Shown here: piece by piece, positions 8,234-13,803 of the stretch
How the letters are laid out: every line of letters starts with the position of its first letter
Numbering within the stretch: position 1 is the stretch's first letter
Assembly (NCBI GenBank): GCA_943704415.1
Contig: CALSCO010001102.1
Location: 1 to 13,803, forward strand
Source of the DNA: Parvularia atlantis
Lineage: Eukaryota; Opisthokonta; Rotosphaerida
Reading direction: 5' to 3'
DNA: 13,803 bases
Translations under genes and position numbers: made by a program
Notes under the pieces: generated by a model
Databases searched by the model: none
Seen by the model: the letters and a program-made list of their open reading frames with translations, nothing else
What the model was told of the DNA's origin: nothing

Positions 8234-9274
8234 ATGGGGTACGCACGAACGCGCTGCCCTGCCCCGCCCCGCATCCACCGCATCCACCGCACGCACGCAC
8301 GCACGACCACCTTGAAGGATGGATGGATGGATGGATGGATGGATGGACGGATGGCGCTGACGAGGCGCGTACGCGAACCCCTCGCTCAACTTGCGCGTCG
8401 CCCACGCGCCCTTGCAGCCGCTACGCCGTCACCCCCGCCGTGCCGACCAAGTCGGTCAAGTCGTCGGGCGCGTACCTGCGCGTGCACTTCAAGGTGCGGC
8501 CTCCCTGCGCAGGCCCGCGCGCGCGCGCCGTGTGCGCTCAACCACAATGTGCAGAACACGCGCGAGACGGCGCACGCCCTGCGCGGCATGAACCTCAAGA
8601 AGGCCTTCGCCTACCTCGACGCCGTCAAGGAGCACAAGCGCGCCATCCCGTTCACGCGCTTCAACGGCGGCACGGGTGCGGCTGCGCCTGCCCGCGCCCC
8701 GTGTGCGCGGCGCCAACCCGGAGCCCGCGCGCGCGCCCGCAGGCCGCACGGCGCAGGCCAAGGAGTTTGGCCACACGCACGGCCGGTGGCCGATCAAGAG
8801 CGTGCAGTTTGTGGAGGGCCTGCTCAAGAACGCCGAGGCGAACGCGACGGTGCGGCCTGCTGACTGGGCCGCGGGCGCGAGCCTGACGCTCGCGGGACGC
8901 GGCGTGCAGGCCAAGAACCTCGACACGGACAAGCTCGAGATCACGCACATCCAGGTCAACCGCGCACCCAAGCAGCGCCGCCGCACGTACCGGTGCGTTA
9001 CGGCAGCGCCCCCTCACCGGCCGCTGTCTCACCGCGCCCGACGGCGTTGCCAGCGCGCACGGCCGCATCAACCCGTACCAGAGCAGCCCCAGCCACATCG
9101 AGGTCATCCTGACCGAGAAGGCCGAGGACGTGCCCAAGGCCGAGGAGACCAAGGTGTGTGCGTCAGGCCGCGGCCCCTTCGCTCACGCATGCAGCTCACA
9201 CTCGCCCCGCGCCCGCACAGGCCAAGACGGTCGTGCGCCTGACCACGCGCCGCGCCGCCAAGCTCCGGAAGTGA
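8234..9274 (+). CDS. RPL17: 60S ribosomal protein L17 (uL22)
   Basis: Exons 8234-8238, 8418-8493, 8555-8675, 8743-8849, 8910-8992, 9054-9153, 9221-9274; 181 residues (yeast 184). uL22 lines the nascent-chain exit tunnel of the large subunit. Recognition is secure: [100 protein letters not shown] and [19 protein letters not shown]. The N-terminus is the weak point. I favour a 5-nt first exon ATGGG with a 179-nt intron (GTACGC...TTGCAG), giving M-G-R-Y. The alternative is ATGGC at 8351 with a GC donor, giving M-A-R-Y as in yeast, but that would place seven or more upstream ATGs of the GGAT repeat in the leader. The C-terminus ends at TGA 9272, inside a donor-like GTGAGT. Confidence 0.95.
8272..8289. 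repeat. CATCCACCG duplicated
   Basis: Two perfect copies of a 9-bp unit lie immediately upstream of the CACG repeat, inside the predicted first intron of RPL17. Confidence 0.8.
8290..8305. repeat. (CACG)4 microsatellite
   Basis: Four perfect CACG units inside the predicted first intron of RPL17. Similar shorter CACG/CGTG runs recur in many introns here because donors are GTGCGTG-like. Confidence 0.85.
8317..8352. repeat. (GGAT)7 microsatellite plus GGAC, GGAT
   Basis: Seven perfect GGAT units (8317-8344) are followed by one GGAC and one GGAT. The array creates an ATG every 4 bases, cycling through all frames, so it is unlikely to be in the mature leader of a ribosomal protein mRNA. It fits better inside the 179-nt first intron. 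Confidence 0.95.
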
Positions 9275-9324
9275 GTACGGCGTGACCTGTTTGCGTGTAC
9301 CGCTGCAGAACACGGTGGGCGGTG
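9275..9324. other. 50-bp convergent gap between RPL17 and the Rho GEF gene
   Basis: Contains GAGTACGGCGTGACC and CACTGCAG-like sequence. No clear polyadenylation signal is visible on either strand. Confidence 0.5.
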
Positions 9325-12300
9325 TCATGACGTCGGCGAGCGCGGCACGCCGAGCAGGCGCGTGGCAGGGTTGATGCCGGCAAATGCGGTCACAAAGTCG
9401 TCGCGTGCCTGCGGCGACAAGCACGCGTCAGTCACGACCGCAGCGAGGGTGCAGAGGGCAGCGGACGTGCCTTGCAAGACCAGACCTGCAGCACCATCCG
9501 CCGCTCGCCGCACTGCACGAGCAGCAGCGCGTCAAACTCGCCTGGCGACCGACATCGCGTCAGACACCGCGCACGCCTCCCTCGGCTCCGCACCGCACCG
9601 GCGTCGGGCAGGCGCGCCACCTTGACCATCTGCAGCTTCTCACGCAGCTTGTACCGCACGTCCGTCGGCACGGGCGTCTGTCGCGCGGACAGCGTTAGGG
9701 CGCGCGCGCCAGTCGCGCCGTCCACGCCTTGCCCACGCGTCGCGGCGCCTCGGGCCGTTTCGCGCCGACCACCTTGGCGACGACGAGCACGTCCGAGAAC
9801 AGGTACAGCCTGCGGTGCGGTGCGTCAGGCCGGGCGGCGTGTGCGAACATGCAAGTGTCGCACGCACCGCAACACGCGCCGCACGCGCAGCCGTGCCGAG
9901 GCCCGCACTGCCGCGCTCTTCACGTCGAGCGGCGGCTCACGCGACGCCTCGTCCTCGAGCTCGGCACCGTCCGCCTCGGTGATGAACGCGCGGTGCGGCG
10001 CGACGAGTTCCTGGCGCGCGCGTTGCAGTCAGCAGGCAGCGCAGCCGGGCTCGCGGCGCACAAAGTCGTCCGGGGTGCCCTTGAGCTCATCCAGCACCTC
10101 GACCACGCGCAGGCGTGAGTCGGCCTTGCGCTTCATCTCTGCCGCGTGGGTCAGGCACGGCGCGCACGTACGCGACGGCCCGTGCGCACCATTGATGTAG
10201 TCGGCCGTGCGGCGCATCTCGTCGAGCGCGCGCCCCAGGCTGTCGTAGTCGCCGTGCTCCGAGTCGGTGTGCTTGAGCAGGTCTGGGGCGCGGCGTGAGC
10301 AACGCGAGCACGCCGGCGAAGCACGCACTCTCAAGCAGCATTACGTAGCGCGGGATGCGCTGGATCGGCGTCAGCAGGTGCTCCGACAGCCCAATCGCGC
10401 GCGTCTCGGGCCGCTGCGTGCACTCTTGCAGGAACGTCTGCGGCGGCGCGGGTCGGCCTGCACGGTCGACATCTGCCGCACGCGCACGCGAAACGCAGGC
10501 TGCTCGTCCTGCAGGCGGCTGATCAGCTCCACCGACGTGCCGTAGCCGTTGACGAGGCCGACGTAGATCCGCAGCGACTCGGTCTGTGCGCTCGCGCGGT
10601 GTCACGGGGTGCGAGCGCGGAGCAGACCCGGTGCACCATGCGCAGGAAGATGTCGCTGATGCGCGTCGTGCGCGACCACTGCGCCACGCGCCCCTCGAGC
10701 TCGCCCAGCAGCGTCGCGTTGACCGCCAGAATGGCCGTGATCTCCGGGAAGAGCGTGCGCAGCTGCGTGTCAGTCACGATCGGCCTGGGTGTGTCGAGTG
10801 CGGCGCGCAGCGGCTTGATGTACACCTGGTGAAACACGGCGCGTCAGCTGCGCGCCAGAGCACATAGCCTATATAATCTACGCGCACGCACTTCGACGAT
10901 CATGCGCAGCGTCTCAACGTACGTCTGCTCGGTCCACAGCAGCTCCTGCACGATGTTGCTGCGCTTGGCGTGCAGCCGCTGCAGCCACTCCTCGTGCTCC
11001 AGGCGCGCTCTGAAGCGCGGTGAGAGCCAGGCGCACGCGGCAGTGGCACGGTACGCGCGTGCCTCTCCTCCTCCGCCGCGCGTCGCCGGCGCTCCTCCTC
11101 CTCACGCAGCCTCCGCTGGCGCTCCTCTTCCTCCTCACGCAGCCTGCGCTGCCGCTCCTCCTCGACGCTGCGCTGCAGCTCGGCCTCGTCCTGCTGCCGT
11201 TGCCGGGCCTCCTGTCGCCCGCGGTCGATCAGCCACGGCCGCGACCGTCAACCGTGCGACACGTGCCTGCCGCTCACGCTCGCGCCGGACGAGGTCCTGC
11301 AGCGGCAAGCGCGTCAGCGATCGCTCGAGCGGCCCACAGCAGCGCACGCACCACGCGCAGGAACCCGCGCAGGGCCGTCAGCCACGCCTGCTGCGACGAC
11401 TCGGCCTGGCGCCGGCGCGCTCGGTTAGTGCGTTTGTCCCTGCGAGTCTGTCGCGCCCACCTCGGCGTGAAAGTGCAGCGCCGGCACGGGCCCGCTGTCC
11501 GTGCGCAGCACGAGGCCGAACGGCTTGTCGTCCTCCGTGCTTTCGTCGGCCGCCGTGCACTGGTGCAGGTCGATCGTCTGCGCGCGTCTCGGTGCTCAGC
11601 GAGCGCCCACCCAACCGCGTGATCGCGCCACCTTGAGCGCGAAGCGGACGTCAGATGACTTGTACACCGACACGAGATGCTCGTGCAGCACGACCCATCG
11701 CCGCCGCCAGGTCTGCTCGGCCACGCCCTTGAAAACCAGGAAGCCCTCGTGACGGCCGTGCAGCTGCGCGACGTGCATCACGTGGGCATGCGACGCTGCA
11801 CCGCGCACGCCTCGCCACGCACGCGACTGTTCGCCTCCACGCGCCGGCGCCGCTCGATGAAGCGCTCCGTGTCCACCGCCAGCGTCCCGCCGAGCTCCTC
11901 CGGCGTGCAGTCGAGCGACACGTAAAAGTGCAGCGCTGGACGCGGCGGCGGCGCTCAGACCGAGGTCGGGTGGCGCAACGCCGCACCGGAGCGGTCAATC
12001 ATGCGGATCTTGCCCGCGAGCTTGCTTGACAGAAACGGCTTCATGCCCGCGACCAGCACGGACGTCCACACGGGCGCGTCCACGATGAACAGATGCCGCA
12101 GCCGCGCAGGGTAGCAGTCCTGGGCGCGCACCTGCTCAGCCGCCTGCAGCGACACACCCGCCGCGCGCGCGCACCTGCAGCTCGGCCGCGAACTTGTTGA
12201 GCAGGCGCAGGTCGAATGAGCGCCAGGAGCTGCCGGCCATGTTGAGCACGAGCGAGAAGCCGTGCTGCTGCGTCTGACGGCTTTGCAGCGCAACATCCTG

Positions 12301-12918
12301 TCCGTGTGTCGTGTTACTGCCGAGCCGTGCGTGACGGAATGCGCACGCACCGCGAGGTACAGGAACAGGTCGAGGTAGGCGAAGAACGACGTCGCGCCGT
12401 CGTGCTGCCGCGCGTTGAACACGAGCAGCTCGCCGTCGTCGCTAGGGCGGGCGGCAATTGGCTCCCGTGCACGCCGCGCGCGGCCGTCTCGTTGCGCGCG
12501 CACCGGCAGCGCGCGCCCGGCAGGTACAGCACGTGCGTGCGCATCAGCTCGGCCACATCGTCGACCGTATGCCGCTCGCGCCCCGCGAAACGCGCCTGAA
12601 ACTGTGGCCGCGACCGTCGATCAGCGTCGCGCCGGCCCGGTCCCAGCGAGCACGCACGCGCTCGTGCAGCCGCAGCGCGCGCTGGACGTCCCACTTGCGC
12701 GCAAACAGGAAGCGCACAAGCACGTCCTCGCCCGGCACGGCCGGTGCGGCGCTCGCACCCTTGACGCGCTCGGTCAGCTCGCGCAGCCGTGCGATCTGCG
12801 CCGCGTCCAGCGCCGCGCCCTGCGCCTCGTCCTTGCGCTCGAGGAATTGCGAGAAGCGCAGCGCGACGGCCGGCGACACGGCCGCATTGTTGTTTGGTGA
12901 CAGATCGTTCGCCGCCAT
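9325..12918 (-). CDS. Rho guanine nucleotide exchange factor, CRAL-TRIO-PH-DH-PH
   Basis: 22 exons in transcript order: 12918-12658, 12595-12504, 12441-12351, 12297-12175, 12131-11987, 11935-11823, 11763-11632, 11577-11461, 11405-11352, 11296-11267, 11211-11055, 11007-10892, 10825-10637, 10583-10488, 10437-10329, 10282-10190, 10138-10062, 10010-9868, 9809-9737, 9677-9599, 9541-9486, 9408-9325; about 809 residues. Order of domains: CRAL-TRIO N-terminal helices (FLFARKWDVQRALRL, about 70-86), Sec14-like lipid pocket (HLFIVDAP, TPEELGGTL near 248-256), PH1 (278-372, EGFLVFKG, closing W366), charged Glu/Arg coiled coil (377-438), DH (about 453-640; KRSNIVQELLWTEQTYVETL and LTPIQRIPRYVMLLENLLKH) and PH2 (about 666-795, RLYLFSDVLVVAKVV). 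DH-PH units load GTP on Rho-family GTPases, and the lipid modules suggest membrane recruitment. The donor at 11266 is GC. Exact splice sites near 11054 and 12132/12144 are ambiguous. Confidence 0.9.
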
Positions 12919-13110
12919 GCAGACGGCCGCATCAAAAGCGCCGCTCGGCGATGGCGGCAACCTGTGACGGCGCGGTGACGGCACGATGACCACTGCTGGC
13001 TGCGCGGAGGCGGCGCACCGGTGCGCACTTTCCCCTTTCCCATTCGAGCCGAGCACTCTGCTGACCGCACCCCCCGCCGTCGCCGCAAGCACACCCGCAC
13101 CGCAACACGT
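12919..13110. promoter_or_regulatory. 192-bp divergent interval, Rho GEF / proline-rich gene
   Basis: This is the longest non-coding gap in the window. It carries a C/T tract (CTTTCCCCTTTCCCATTCG, 13028-13046), a CTGACCGC branch-like motif and a C6 run near 13070. A short plus-strand reading frame (ATG at 12952, 13 codons) lies upstream of the right-hand gene and could act as an upstream ORF. No TATA box is seen. Confidence 0.45.
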
Positions 13111-13803
13111 ATGGCGCCGATCATCGAGGACCGCCGCGAGCGCCTGGAGGCCGACGTGGTCGACGAGCGCGCCGTGCCGTCGACGACGCGCTACTCGCCG
13201 CACCAGCCCGCGTCCGACGCCGCCGGCGTGCACCACGATGACCGCAAGCGCGCGGCCGCGTACGAGCGTGACGCCATCGAGCTGCAGGAACGCGCGGCCA
13301 CGGCCAACCGCAAGGCCCTCGACGCCGCGGCCGAGAACACGGCCGAACGCGCCTCGGCCATCCTCGAGGTGTGCGCGCCCTCGCCGCTGTCTATGCCCGT
13401 GCCCGTACCCGCTCCCGCCGCCTCTGCCTCCTCCCCATCCGCCTCGCCGCCGTCCTCGCCCGCTCCCGTGCTCGTGCTCGAGGCCTCGCCCCCGCTACTT
13501 CCTGCCACGCCGCCCCCGACCCTCGCGCCCTCCCCACCGCCCCGCACGCCCTCGCCCTCGTGCCCGCCGCCGCTGCCGCCCCGCGTCGTCCGGGCCTCGC
13601 CCGCCATGATCACACCTCCGCTGTCGGCCCTCACGCCGCCGCTGCCCACTATCCCCGCCGCGGTGCCGCCGCTGCTGCTGTCGACGCCCACCCCGCCGCT
13701 CCCTATCCGTACGCCCTCTCCTGCCGCTGCGTCTACTGCTCGCCCCGCCGCTTTCGACACGCTTGAGCTCTCGCTCGAGGCCGCCCCCGCCCCGCTCATC
13801 CCG
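13111..13803 (+). CDS. Unrecognised proline-rich protein, N-terminal part
   Basis: The frame is open from ATG 13111 to the right edge (231 codons, no stop, truncated by the window). Residues 1-86 are charged and helix-prone (MAPIIEDRRERLEADVVDE, then DRKRAAAYERDAIELQERAA), which suggests a short coiled coil. From about residue 88 the protein becomes Pro/Ser/Ala-rich with repeated PSP, PPLP and TPP motifs that could bind SH3 or similar modules. I do not recognise the family. The frame was chosen because the first 86 codons almost all end in G or C and encode a varied composition, unlike the competing frames. GTGTGCGC at 13369 resembles an intron donor, so the proline-rich part could be partly intronic, although no CAG acceptor follows within the normal intron length. 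Confidence 0.5.
   Translation, partial: MAPIIEDRRERLEADVVDERAVPSTTRYSPHQPASDAAGVHHDDRKRAAAYERDAIELQERAATANRKALDAAAENTAERASAILEVCAPSPLSMPVPVPAPAASASSPSASPPSSPAPVLVLEASPPLLPATPPPTLAPSPPPRTPSPSCPPPLPPRVVRASPAMITPPLSALTPPLPTIPAAVPPLLLSTPTPPLPIRTPSPAAASTARPAAFDTLELSLEAAPAPLIP

Noticed and set aside
8290-8352. CRISPR-like or protein-coding repeat (minus strand His-Pro-Ser-Ile repeats)
   Set aside because: Simple tetranucleotide microsatellites without spacers. The antisense peptide repeat has no gene context.
10861-10885. TATATAAT-like element as a promoter
   Set aside because: It falls inside intron 10826-10891 between conserved DH-domain exons, so an internal promoter is not supported.
11936-11960. 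25-nt intron GTCTGAGC...GTCCAG in the Rho GEF gene
   Set aside because: A donor GTGCGG at 11986 gives a standard 51-nt intron that keeps frame and uses GTCTGAGCG as branch site.
12986-13609. Plus-strand frame of 207 codons overlapping the proline-rich gene
   Set aside because: Composition is Arg/Thr/Pro shadow-like with poor third-position GC compared with the frame starting at 13111.
13191-13799. Minus-strand Gly/Ser-rich frame of 202 codons
   Set aside because: Low-complexity complement of the proline-rich frame. A plausible charged N-terminus exists only on the plus strand, though this cannot be excluded fully.
1-13803. tRNA, rRNA, transposon or viral genes
   Set aside because: No cloverleaf, rRNA core motif, transposase or reverse transcriptase motif, or terminal repeat was recognised on either strand.

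Overview
This window looks like a very GC-rich, extremely compact fungal nuclear genome. The evidence is the cargo (a stand-alone orotidine-5'-phosphate decarboxylase rather than a fused UMP synthase, a yeast-type uracil phosphoribosyltransferase, 80S ribosomal protein uL22) and its dense spliceosomal introns. I modelled about 65 introns in 13.8 kb by restoring conserved protein reading frames. Most are 43-77 nt, start GTGCG, carry a CTGAC/CTCAC/CTAAC-like branch site and end in CAG. At least four, and probably six, start with GC rather than GT. The lineage is not certain: a polycomb EED-like gene argues against budding yeasts, and a basidiomycete or an early-diverging fungus fits best.

Layout, left to right: an EED/ESC-like WD40 protein (+, 92-1620); a ZnT5/ZnT7/Msc2-type zinc transporter (-, 1683-3360); an ecdysoneless/SGT1-family protein (-, 3421-5818); URA3 (+, 5851-7043); FUR1 (-, 7078-8146); ribosomal protein L17/uL22 (+, 8234-9274); a 22-exon Rho GEF with CRAL-TRIO, PH, DH and PH domains (-, 9325-12918); and the start of an unrecognised proline-rich protein (+, 13111 to the right edge). 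Gaps between coding regions are only 32-192 bp, so promoters and terminators must be tiny or overlap the neighbours.

URA3 (de novo UMP synthesis) and FUR1 (uracil salvage to UMP) lie tail to tail 34 bp apart, two routes to the same nucleotide. The other genes have no obvious shared pathway: chromatin, zinc homeostasis, a splicing/chaperone-linked factor, translation and Rho signalling. No tRNA, rRNA, transposon, CRISPR array or viral gene was recognised. The points most worth a second look are the EED homologue lacking every residue of the methyl-lysine aromatic cage, the excess of GC-AG introns, and the CRAL-TRIO-PH-DH-PH exchange factor. All exon boundaries are read by eye and unsupported by transcript data.
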